Below, piece after piece: positions 1-7,759 of a DNA stretch of 64,000 nucleotides (positions are counted from its first letter, which is position 1; every line of letters begins with the position of its first letter). The notes under the pieces are model-generated. The model was not told the DNA's origin. It ran no database searches and saw only the letters and a program-made list of their open reading frames with translations. The DNA is from Dyadobacter sp. MSC1_007 (GTDB lineage Bacteria > Bacteroidota > Bacteroidia > Cytophagales > Spirosomataceae), in NCBI RefSeq assembly GCF_023667495.1, contig NZ_JAMOZL010000002.1:434001-498000 (forward strand), read 5' to 3'. Position numbers and translations under genes: made by a program.

Positions 1-292
1 ATTCGCTGGCATTTAGCCATTGCCCAGTCCGAAAAACCTCCTCGCCGCAGTAGGAGCTCACGATATTCGGCGAGCGGTCCGTATTTACCTCGTAGAAAAT
101 GCCGAGGTTTTTCAGGTCACTTTCCAGAAAACGCATATCCTCATAATGCACTGTCATCAGCAATTGCTGACGGGCACCAAACCGCACTTTTCTCACATTC
201 GCTTCCCATGCCGCCGACAGAATGTCTTTCAGGTAGCCGGGCGAAGCAATCCCGCCGGGAAGGTTGATCTTGATGTTATAGTAATCGCGCAT
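1..292 (-). CDS. nitrite/sulfite reductase ferredoxin-like half-domain protein, N-terminal part
   Basis: The frame is open from an ATG at 292 to the left edge of the window, so only the first 97 residues are visible. The start (MRDYYNIKINLPGG) and the segment VRFGARQQLLMTV resemble the ferredoxin-like half domain that precedes the siroheme-binding part of nitrite and sulfite reductases, where a basic RxxxRQ-type segment contacts substrate or siroheme. Bacteroidota nitrate loci often carry a protein that begins this way and ends in rubredoxin or flavodoxin-type electron carriers, so an electron-transfer or reductase role in nitrate assimilation is the inference. It lies 83 bp downstream of the nitrate reductase gene on the same strand and is probably the last visible gene of that operon. 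The catalytic or carrier domain is outside the window, so the exact product cannot be fixed. Confidence 0.6.
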   Translation of the reverse strand, partial: MRDYYNIKINLPGGIASPGYLKDILSAAWEANVRKVRFGARQQLLMTVHYEDMRFLESDLKNLGIFYEVNTDRSPNIVSSYCGEEVFRTGQWLNASE

Positions 293-375
293 GTTTCTTA
301 CTGGTCAAATGTGTCATTAATGGTCAGGTCCACTGACAACCCTTCCTCCTTCCTCCCTAACCCCTCCTCCGAATG

Positions 376-3300
376 TCAAATTGCCACCAAATTCGCTTCC
401 AGCACTTTTTCGAGTATCGATCTCACTTCCGGCCTGCATGACCCGCACCCGGTTCCTGCGCCGGTGGTTTGACAAAGCTTTTGGAAATCGCTGCAACCGC
501 CATTTATCGCTTTTTCGAGGTTGCCCTGGCCTACATTGTTGCAGGAACATACGAGCTTGCCTTCCATGGGGTCCGCTTTCTGGCTCGCCCGGAGCAGTTG
601 CAATCGTTTTTCAGACAATTCCACACCGTTGGCGATCAGGTCGCGGAATTCCAGGAATTCGTTTTTATCACCGATTAATATAGCCCCTATGAGCTTGTCG
701 CGGTGCACAATGCATTTCTTGTAATACCTTTTTGATTTATCAATGAACACAATTTGTTCGAAAGCGGGATCGTTGGCTGGGACTTCCGTAACGCCTATGC
801 TGCAAAGGTGTAACCCTTCCATTTTGAGGATATTCATTGAAGTACTACCCTTGTAAGGTTGCGAAATATCACCGGCCAGGTGGTTCGCGATCACCTCAGC
901 CTGTTGTTCGGCGGCGAGGGTAATGCCCCACATTTGCCCGTTCCATTCCGCGATTTCCCCGGCAGAGTAAATATCCGGATCGGAAGTCTGCATGTAGTCG
1001 TTCACAACCACGCCGCGTTTGCATTCCAGTCCGGCGGCTTGGGCGAGATCAATGGTAGGGACGGTACCAATCGCCACTACAACCACCTGGCAATTGATTT
1101 TCCGTCCCGATCTTAGCCTGATCGCTTCGACGGTATCTGTTCCCGAAAAAGTGGCAACTTCATCATTGAAATACGTTTCGACGTCCCTGTCGAGCAATTC
1201 CTGATAGAGCAGCTCACTGGCCAATGGATCAAGCTGACGCTCCATAAAACGCCCACTGCGCTGAATAATGCTCACTTTTACACCCATTTCACGGAATGAT
1301 GCAGCCAGTTCGAGCCCAAGGATACCTCCTCCGACGACGACCGCATGCGGATCGGGCTGTTTCAGAAATGGCAAGAGTGAATCGGCATCCAGACGCGACC
1401 TCATATTGAAAATTCCCGGCAGGTTAGGCACGTCCCTGGGCATAAATGCCTTGCTTCCTGTGCCCATCAAAAGCTTGTCGTAATGGTGCTCTATGCCGTC
1501 GCTATCGATCACAGTTTTATTTTTGCGGTCGATATGGACAATGCTGACGCCCTTGTGGACGGTAATGTGATTTTCAGCAAACTGATCTTCACGCAATTTC
1601 ACCAGTTGCTCCCAGGTCTGCGAGCCGCTGATATAATCGGGCAGCATTACCCGGTTATAGAATGGATATATTTCTTTGGAAAAAACATGGATTTCGTCAT
1701 CCGCATTTAGCTGGCGGTAGGCATTGATAAAGCCCAGGCCAGCAGAACCTGCGCCGATGATAATGATCTTTTCAAAAGGCTTTTTATATAATGAAACCTC
1801 GACTGCCGAGAATTTAAAATCCGGCTCCTTTGATTTCGGATCTACCAGGGAACTGGTCAGGTTATTGGCCCTTACTAAATTACTTCCAAGGATTTTCCCC
1901 CAGTGCATCGGTAGAAAACAAAGCCCTTTCCGCACGTCCTCGCTGATCTGCGCCTTCACACGCACCTCCCCGCGACGGCCACTGACCGTTACCAGGCTTC
2001 CCTCTTGAATATTCCGCTCACGCGCGTCTTCCGGATGGATTTGCAAGAAGGGTTGGGGGATATGTTTGTTCAGTTTGGCGACACGGCCGGTTTTGGTCAT
2101 CGTATGCCACTGGTCACGGATCCTTCCGCTGGTTAAAACCAGCGGGAATTGATTGTCGGTGGGTTCGGATTGGTTTTCGTCCGTTAGGGCGTGTATTTGG
2201 GCTCTTTTGTTTTTGGTGTAGAATTGATGGTCTGTGAAAAGACGCTTGGTTCCGGGATGGCGAACTTCTGCCGATCGCACTGCGTCCATGCCGGAGAGCG
2301 GCCACTGAACGCTGCGTTTTTCTTTCAGCAATTGGTGGCTCACGCCTGTAACGTCGATAGTCGTTCCCGCAGTTACCTTGACGTATTCGTCGTAAACTTC
2401 GGAAGTGGTTTTGTAATTAAATGCCTTTTCAAAACCCATCTTTTGTGCAAAACGCCAGATAATCTCTGAGTCCGGCAATGCCTCGCCAGGTGCGTCGACT
2501 ACTTTGGGAAGATAGGTAATCCGGCGCTCGGCGTTGGTCATGCTGCCGTCTTTTTCCAGCCACGCGGCAGCAGGGAGCACTACATCTGCGAAATGCACCG
2601 TATCGGCGCGGTTGGATACATCCTGAACTACCACGAAACGCGCTTTTTTTAATGCGGCTTCGGCTGCATTCATATCCGGCATACTCACCAGCGGATTGGT
2701 ATTGATGATCCAGATGGCTTTCAAACGGTCGTCTGCTAAGGCTTCGAACATTTCCGTGGCGGTAAGGCCCGGCGTGCTGCCTATCTTGACCGGTGCTTTC
2801 CAGAACAGCTCCATTTCCTCACGGTGCGCGGCATTGGTTATCTCGCGGTGACCAGGCAGAATATTCGCAAGTCCGCCGGTTTCGCGGCCGCCCATTGCGT
2901 TCGGCTGTCCGGTTAGCGAGAATGGCCCGTTGCCCGGTGTGCCGATCTTGCCGGTAATCAAATGCAGGTTTATCAGCGAGAGGTTTTTATTTACCCCAAT
3001 CACAGATTGGTTCAGCCCCATTGTCCAGAATGACAGGAAGCCTTTCGCCTTTCCGATCCATTCGGCAGTGGTATAAATGTCCCTGGCTTCTATTCCGCAG
3101 ATTTCGGCTGCTTCGTCAATGGTACGTTGCATTACTTTCTCGCGGAAAGCTTCGAAACCATCGGCGTGGTTTGCGATGAAATCGGTGTTGGTATAACCTT
3201 TTTCAATCAAAACCCGTCCTATTGCATTATTCAGGACAATATCGGTGCCGGGGCGGATCTGTAAATGCAGGTCCGACGACCGTGCTGTATCTGTCCGGCG

Positions 3301-3918
3301 CGGGTCTACACAAATGATTTTTACATTGGGATTAGCCGCTTTATGGGCTTCAACCCGCCGCCAGATAATAGGATGGCACCAGGCCGGGTTAGCGCCGGTC
3401 ACAAACATGACATCGGCCGCCTCGATGTCATCGTAGCAAACCGGAACGCTATCCTCGCCCAGTGCCAGCTTGTAACCAACCACCGCCGAGCTCATGCAAA
3501 GGCGGGAGTTGGTGTCAATATTATTAGAACCTATAAAACCTTTGATCAGCTTGTTGACCAGGTAATATTCTTCGGTAAGGCATTGTCCGGATACGTAAAA
3601 TGCCACCGAATCCGGTCCAAACTTCTTGATCATCGTCTTGAAAACCGCCGCCGTCTTTTCCAATGCCTCGTCCCAACTCGCGCGTTGAAGCGGCATCGAG
3701 CGGTTCAGGCGCACCTGCGGGTAAAGAAGCCGGTCCGACTGGTCCATCACCGTGTAATGCAGGTTCATGCCTTTTGAGCAAAGCATACCCTTATTAGACG
3801 GATGGTCCTTGTCGCCTTCCAGACTCAGTTGCCCGTTGTTTTCTTTCGTCACCACGACCCCGCAGCCCACGCCACAGTAACAGCAGGTCGATTTATAGGA
3901 GTTGGATGCGGTTTTCAT
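376..3918 (-). CDS. assimilatory nitrate reductase, molybdopterin-FAD-[2Fe-2S] fusion
   Basis: The 1180-residue product would reduce nitrate to nitrite in the cytoplasm. Its N-terminal ~700 residues are a Nas/Nap-type molybdopterin oxidoreductase with a [4Fe-4S] site (CCYCGVGCG near residue 12, fourth Cys in GMLCSKG near residue 47), followed by the molydopterin dinucleotide-binding domain near 590-700. Residues ~717-1090 are an NAD(P)/FAD pyridine nucleotide-disulfide oxidoreductase module (IIIGAGSAGLGF, then VVVGGGILGLELA). The tail, ~1122-1175, is a BFD-like [2Fe-2S] domain with CxC and CxxC. In many bacteria the flavoprotein is a separate subunit (NasB); here it is fused, so the enzyme may take electrons directly from NAD(P)H. 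I chose the ATG at 3918 because the iron-sulfur motif follows closely; an upstream ATG at 3954 would add 12 residues. It follows the MFS transporter gene by 64 bp. Confidence 0.93.
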   Translation of the reverse strand: MKTASNSYKSTCCYCGVGCGVVVTKENNGQLSLEGDKDHPSNKGMLCSKGMNLHYTVMDQSDRLLYPQVRLNRSMPLQRASWDEALEKTAAVFKTMIKKFGPDSVAFYVSGQCLTEEYYLVNKLIKGFIGSNNIDTNSRLCMSSAVVGYKLALGEDSVPVCYDDIEAADVMFVTGANPAWCHPIIWRRVEAHKAANPNVKIICVDPRRTDTARSSDLHLQIRPGTDIVLNNAIGRVLIEKGYTNTDFIANHADGFEAFREKVMQRTIDEAAEICGIEARDIYTTAEWIGKAKGFLSFWTMGLNQSVIGVNKNLSLINLHLITGKIGTPGNGPFSLTGQPNAMGGRETGGLANILPGHREITNAAHREEMELFWKAPVKIGSTPGLTATEMFEALADDRLKAIWIINTNPLVSMPDMNAAEAALKKARFVVVQDVSNRADTVHFADVVLPAAAWLEKDGSMTNAERRITYLPKVVDAPGEALPDSEIIWRFAQKMGFEKAFNYKTTSEVYDEYVKVTAGTTIDVTGVSHQLLKEKRSVQWPLSGMDAVRSAEVRHPGTKRLFTDHQFYTKNKRAQIHALTDENQSEPTDNQFPLVLTSGRIRDQWHTMTKTGRVAKLNKHIPQPFLQIHPEDARERNIQEGSLVTVSGRRGEVRVKAQISEDVRKGLCFLPMHWGKILGSNLVRANNLTSSLVDPKSKEPDFKFSAVEVSLYKKPFEKIIIIGAGSAGLGFINAYRQLNADDEIHVFSKEIYPFYNRVMLPDYISGSQTWEQLVKLREDQFAENHITVHKGVSIVHIDRKNKTVIDSDGIEHHYDKLLMGTGSKAFMPRDVPNLPGIFNMRSRLDADSLLPFLKQPDPHAVVVGGGILGLELAASFREMGVKVSIIQRSGRFMERQLDPLASELLYQELLDRDVETYFNDEVATFSGTDTVEAIRLRSGRKINCQVVVVAIGTVPTIDLAQAAGLECKRGVVVNDYMQTSDPDIYSAGEIAEWNGQMWGITLAAEQQAEVIANHLAGDISQPYKGSTSMNILKMEGLHLCSIGVTEVPANDPAFEQIVFIDKSKRYYKKCIVHRDKLIGAILIGDKNEFLEFRDLIANGVELSEKRLQLLRASQKADPMEGKLVCSCNNVGQGNLEKAINGGCSDFQKLCQTTGAGTGCGSCRPEVRSILEKVLEANLVAI

Positions 3919-3956
3919 TTTAAGAAGAATGATTGAATGATCAAATAAATCCATTT

Positions 3957-3976
3957 CCGTCGGCTTAAGCCGACGG
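3957..3976. repeat. 20-bp perfect palindrome between transporter and nitrate reductase genes
   Basis: CCGTCGGCTTAAGCCGACGG is its own reverse complement. Read on the minus strand it continues into AAATGGATTT, and nearly the same string with its downstream flank recurs at 10377-10406 between nirB and nirD. It lies between the stop of the transporter gene and the start of the nitrate reductase gene, so on the mRNA it would form a hairpin without a U-run. A dispersed REP-like element is more likely than a terminator. Confidence 0.75.
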
Positions 3977-3982
3977 CACGGC

Positions 3983-5293
3983 TCATGCCTCGGCGGGTTC
4001 CAATTGTCCCGTTTCGGCCGTAACGCTTTGTGTTTTTTCGAAATTGATTAATGCTACAATGGCTGCGATACATGCGATTGCTACGCCGATGTACATGAAT
4101 GCTTCTGAATACGAGATAGTGCTCGATTTGAACAGGAAACCTGCCATTACAGCGCCTACATTACCACCCGCACCTACAATACCGCTTACCGAGCCGATCG
4201 CTTTTGGATTGATGAACGGAACAATCGCATAGGTAGCGCCATTGGCCATTTTCAGGAACATTGCGAAGCAAAGCATGGTGATCACTGCACCTACAATGCT
4301 GCCGCTCTGAGCGAAAATCGCTATACCGACCCCTTCCAGCACCAGAAGCAAAGCCAGCAAACGGCCTTTACCCAGCATTCCATATTTGTTACCCACTTTA
4401 TCAGCAACAATACCTCCGATGGCCCTTGCAAAAATGTTCATAAAACCGAACGTACCGGCCAGGATACCCGCTGTGGCGAGAGAAGTATCGAAGTTTTCAA
4501 AGAAATATAGGGCAGCAACATTGTCAAAGGTGATTTCGATACCAAAACATGCACCATATGCCAGGAACAGCGCCCAGGTACGAGGGTCTTTCATGGCCAT
4601 GGCCAGTGTTCCTTTGGTTTTGACTGCCTTTGGGTTTGCGATAGCAAGCTCTTCAAAATTACCGGCAGGAGTGTCTTTGGTGAAAAAATAGTAGACGAAC
4701 GAGAAGATCAGCAGGGCAGCGCCAGGAATCACCATTGCGATCCTCCATGCGGATTCGGGCAGGTAGCCTGCGCCTACAAAGCCTGCGAAGATCAACGGCA
4801 TGACCATATTGGTGATACCGCCACCCAGGTTGCCCCAGCCGCCAGCGACCGCGTTGGCCGTTCCCACGATCTTCTTGTCGAACATTACAGACGTGTGGTA
4901 TTGTGTGATAACAAATGACGCGCCGATCACACCGATAGCAAGGCGGAACAACAGAAAGCCTTCGTAGGAATGCACCAGACCGACTGTCATAACCGGAATA
5001 GAACAGAGACCCATCAGTGCGCTATAAGTTTTGCGGGGTCCCCAAGAATCGCAAAGTTTACCTATCGCGATCCGGGCAATCACGGTTGCGGCCACCGAAG
5101 CAATGATAATGTTCCCGATCTGACCTTTTGTTAATCCCAAATCGACTTTGATCACCGTCATCAACGGTGCCAGTCCGAACCATCCGAAGAAACAGAGGAA
5201 GAACGCCATCCAGGTGAGGTGGAAGGTGCGCATTTGTACACCTTTGAAACTGAATATGTTCAATTTTTCAAGCGGCTTATTGGTCGTTTCCAT
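3983..5293 (-). CDS. narK: nitrate/nitrite MFS transporter (NNP family)
   Basis: The 436-residue protein has about twelve hydrophobic segments and belongs to the nitrate/nitrite porter branch of the major facilitator superfamily in the inner membrane. Both family signatures are visible: GGWGNLGGG in the middle of the N-terminal half and GAGGNVGAV in the C-terminal half, each a glycine-rich helix lining the anion path. The conserved MFS loop between helices 2 and 3 reads GKLCDSWGPRKT. It stands between the porin gene upstream (39 bp) and the nitrate reductase gene downstream (64 bp), so import of nitrate for assimilation is the likely job. Whether it is a symporter or a nitrate/nitrite exchanger cannot be read from the sequence. 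Confidence 0.93.
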   Translation of the reverse strand: METTNKPLEKLNIFSFKGVQMRTFHLTWMAFFLCFFGWFGLAPLMTVIKVDLGLTKGQIGNIIIASVAATVIARIAIGKLCDSWGPRKTYSALMGLCSIPVMTVGLVHSYEGFLLFRLAIGVIGASFVITQYHTSVMFDKKIVGTANAVAGGWGNLGGGITNMVMPLIFAGFVGAGYLPESAWRIAMVIPGAALLIFSFVYYFFTKDTPAGNFEELAIANPKAVKTKGTLAMAMKDPRTWALFLAYGACFGIEITFDNVAALYFFENFDTSLATAGILAGTFGFMNIFARAIGGIVADKVGNKYGMLGKGRLLALLLVLEGVGIAIFAQSGSIVGAVITMLCFAMFLKMANGATYAIVPFINPKAIGSVSGIVGAGGNVGAVMAGFLFKSSTISYSEAFMYIGVAIACIAAIVALINFEKTQSVTAETGQLEPAEA

Positions 5294-5332
5294 AGTAATA
5301 AGAGTTTTGATATTGATAGTTTGACAGGATGC

Positions 5333-6691
5333 TTATTTCAGGAATTCTGGTTTGATATTGATCATCAGATAAGCCCAATTGGACATTTTCTGAGGGTTTT
5401 TAACTCCTTTTACCTGCGCAAGGCTGTTGGTTGAAAGGAAAGTGCAATAGCCGCCCTGGAAGCTGATCGTCTTCGTCAGGTTGTAATTGGCGATAATATC
5501 GATCTCATTGCCGAAGTTGGATGACAGCTTCTGGTCACCGGCGTTTCTGACCTGCGCAGAGCTGGAAAACTGGTGCAGATCTGTCTGGATCGAAAGTTTG
5601 TCGGACGCTTTGATGGTGGTGTTGATATAAAAATCAGCCAGTCCGCCTTTTCCAAAACCATTTGCTGCATAGAAGTAATCCATTTGGCCCCAAAACTTGT
5701 GCGGTGTGCCGTAAAGCGGATCAAATGTGTGGTTTTTGCGTGAACCGGTAGCTGTTCCGGAGGTGTAGTCAAAGCCAGGACCAATGGAAAATGCCTTGCT
5801 CATCGTATACAACCCCCGGACAGAATACATATATGCGCTCAGCGACGCACCATCTTTATCTTTGCCGGCCTGGTAATAGGCATTGGCAGTCAATGCGAGA
5901 TTCTTACCCACTTTCGTTTGCAAGTAAGGGCCAAATGTCACGCGGCCCCAGCTGCCTTTCGCCAGTTTTTTAGCGCCGGTAGTATCCAGTTTATATTTCT
6001 GAAAATCGTCTTTCAGGACCAGGAAAGAGACATTTCCCTGTTTTAGTTTTTTGCCCAGATAAGCAAACTGTAACGATTTGTACATCGTGCCTATGCCATT
6101 GGTCCCCGCAGGATAGCCATTGGGCACCCCGTCATATAAAGTGCCGGTTTTTAACTCACGGTTCTGGTTATACGCAAAGCCTAAATGAGCCGTAAATCCG
6201 TTGTTGCCATATTTAATGAGGGCAGCATCGTGGCGGCGCGCCTGTTGCAGCCAGTCAAGGTTGCCCAGTACACGGCTATCGTCGTAAAGAAACTCCTGGC
6301 GACCGATCTTCAATGCAAATTCTTTACCCAGCTTCGTCTGGTTCGTGTCAAGCAGGCTGATTTCCCCCCAGGCTTCGTGTAACATCAACCCGTTTAGGGC
6401 CGCGTTGGTAATGCGGTTGTTTGTGGAAGCATCCTGCCCCCATACTCTAACATCTTGAACAGCAATAAAAAACTGTGTCCTGTAACCCTTGTAACCCGCA
6501 TTTAACCGCGTACGCTGGGATGTGAAAAAGGCTGGCTTGTCCCCTTTGGAAAGCATTGTACCTTGTCCGTCAAGCAATTCTGTCCGGGTACGTAATTGTC
6601 CCGAAGCACTGAACTGGGCTTGTGATCGCGTCGGGGCCAGCAAGCCAGTCCCGGTGATACCCAGCAAAAGGAGGTAAACAGCTTTTTTCAT
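5333..6691 (-). CDS. alginate-export-like outer-membrane beta-barrel porin
   Basis: The 452-residue product starts with a signal peptide (MKKAVYLLLLGITGTGLLAP, cleavage probably after SQA) and continues as an outer-membrane barrel of the alginate export family, with alternating aromatic strands and a tail ending in ...AYLMINIKPEFLK. Conserved segments include SQRTRLNAGYKGYRTQFFIA and ALKIGRQEFLYDDSR. In Bacteroidota such porins are common in nitrate assimilation operons, and its place between cobA (32 bp away) and the nitrate transporter suggests that it lets nitrate cross the outer membrane; that substrate is an inference. The reading frame stays open 162 bp further upstream, but that extension runs into the end of cobA and lacks any secretion feature, so I chose the ATG at 6691. 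Confidence 0.85.
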   Translation of the reverse strand: MKKAVYLLLLGITGTGLLAPTRSQAQFSASGQLRTRTELLDGQGTMLSKGDKPAFFTSQRTRLNAGYKGYRTQFFIAVQDVRVWGQDASTNNRITNAALNGLMLHEAWGEISLLDTNQTKLGKEFALKIGRQEFLYDDSRVLGNLDWLQQARRHDAALIKYGNNGFTAHLGFAYNQNRELKTGTLYDGVPNGYPAGTNGIGTMYKSLQFAYLGKKLKQGNVSFLVLKDDFQKYKLDTTGAKKLAKGSWGRVTFGPYLQTKVGKNLALTANAYYQAGKDKDGASLSAYMYSVRGLYTMSKAFSIGPGFDYTSGTATGSRKNHTFDPLYGTPHKFWGQMDYFYAANGFGKGGLADFYINTTIKASDKLSIQTDLHQFSSSAQVRNAGDQKLSSNFGNEIDIIANYNLTKTISFQGGYCTFLSTNSLAQVKGVKNPQKMSNWAYLMINIKPEFLK

Positions 6692-6723
6692 TTTTATCGA
6701 TGTTTTAGAGTGAAAGCGGGTGC

Positions 6724-7482
6724 TTAGAACGCCATCTGCATGCTCTGCAGGTAATCCAGTGCGTAGGAGGGGCTCAGCGCTACAACCTCTCCCATAATCA
6801 TGATTGCCGGGGTTCCGATCTGGTTTTCTTTCACCAGTCGCGGCATTTCCCACACTTGTCCAACCACACTCTTTTCATCGGGGCGCGTGCCGTTCTGGAT
6901 CACCGCCATTGGCAAATGTCCCCGGCCGATGTGTTTGTATAGCGCACATATTTCATTCATTTTACTCATTCCCATCAATACGATCACCGTAGCTTTGGAC
7001 TGGACCGCCAAGTGAAGGTCATCCGACAGCTCGCCGTTTTGCGTTGTTCCAGTAATTACCCAGAAACTTTCACTTACGCCGCGGCGCGTAACCGGAATGT
7101 CCATCGAAGCCGGTACTGCAATGCTGCTGGAAACGCCCGGTACCAGTTCGCAGGGAATATTATGGTCTCTTGCATATTCCATTTCCTCGTGTCCCCGGCC
7201 AAATACGAACGGGTCGCCACCTTTCAACCTTACTACATGTCCGCGCTTGCGTGCAAGGCGCACGATCAGGCCATTGATCTCATCCTGCGAGAACGATGGG
7301 TTGCCTGCTTTTTTACCGACATACATTTTCAACGCGTGTGCTGGTGCGAATTCAAGAAAGTCAGCATTGGCCAGTTCATCATATAGCACCACGTCCGCCT
7401 GCTTCAAAGCTTTGATCCCTTTGAGTGTAATCAGCTCTGCATCTCCCGGTCCGGCTCCCACTAGTGTCAGTTTGGCTTCCAT
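6724..7482 (-). CDS. cobA: uroporphyrinogen-III C-methyltransferase (SUMT)
   Basis: The 252-residue enzyme transfers two methyl groups from S-adenosylmethionine to uroporphyrinogen III to make precorrin-2, the precursor of siroheme, the cofactor of the nitrite reductase encoded divergently at 7760. Family motifs are GAGPGDAELITLKG at the N terminus, VVRLKGGDPFVFGRGHEE near residue 80, and SSIAVPASMDIPVTRRGVS near 120. The length matches stand-alone SUMT proteins, so it lacks the dehydrogenase/ferrochelatase half found in CysG; that second function must be encoded elsewhere. It is the first gene of the leftward nitrate operon, and the porin gene follows after 32 bp. Confidence 0.95.
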   Translation of the reverse strand: MEAKLTLVGAGPGDAELITLKGIKALKQADVVLYDELANADFLEFAPAHALKMYVGKKAGNPSFSQDEINGLIVRLARKRGHVVRLKGGDPFVFGRGHEEMEYARDHNIPCELVPGVSSSIAVPASMDIPVTRRGVSESFWVITGTTQNGELSDDLHLAVQSKATVIVLMGMSKMNEICALYKHIGRGHLPMAVIQNGTRPDEKSVVGQVWEMPRLVKENQIGTPAIMIMGEVVALSPSYALDYLQSMQMAF

Positions 7483-7759
7483 CTCTTATATATATAATAG
7501 AGTGAATATTAGAAATGTACTATATATAGTGTTTTGTAACTATATCAATTATAGGTTCAAATTTAAGTGCATTATTTTACAAAACAATCATTTTGCCAAA
7601 ATTTATGTTCATTTTTAGCCTTATACACGAATATAAAATTAGGAAATTGAAAAAACACGATTTACATTTGACTTATCAAAAACATAATAACACACTGATA
7701 ATATTTGAATAGTACAACAAAATAATAATGTTTTCACAAATCAATAGTTATTATTTACT
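7483..7759. promoter_or_regulatory. divergent nitrate control region between cobA and nirB
   Basis: This 277-bp AT-rich region holds no gene and must carry the promoters of both nitrate operons. On the minus strand a TAAATTTG box (7558-7565) matches the Bacteroidota -7 consensus TAnnTTTG and has TTG 19 bp upstream (7585-7587), which would start a ~68-nt leader before cobA. On the plus strand TACATTTG (7663-7670) matches the -7 box, but I see no -33 element at the usual distance, so the nirB promoter is uncertain. The NarL-like regulator at 12450 is the obvious candidate to act here; I could not pick out its site. Confidence 0.45.
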
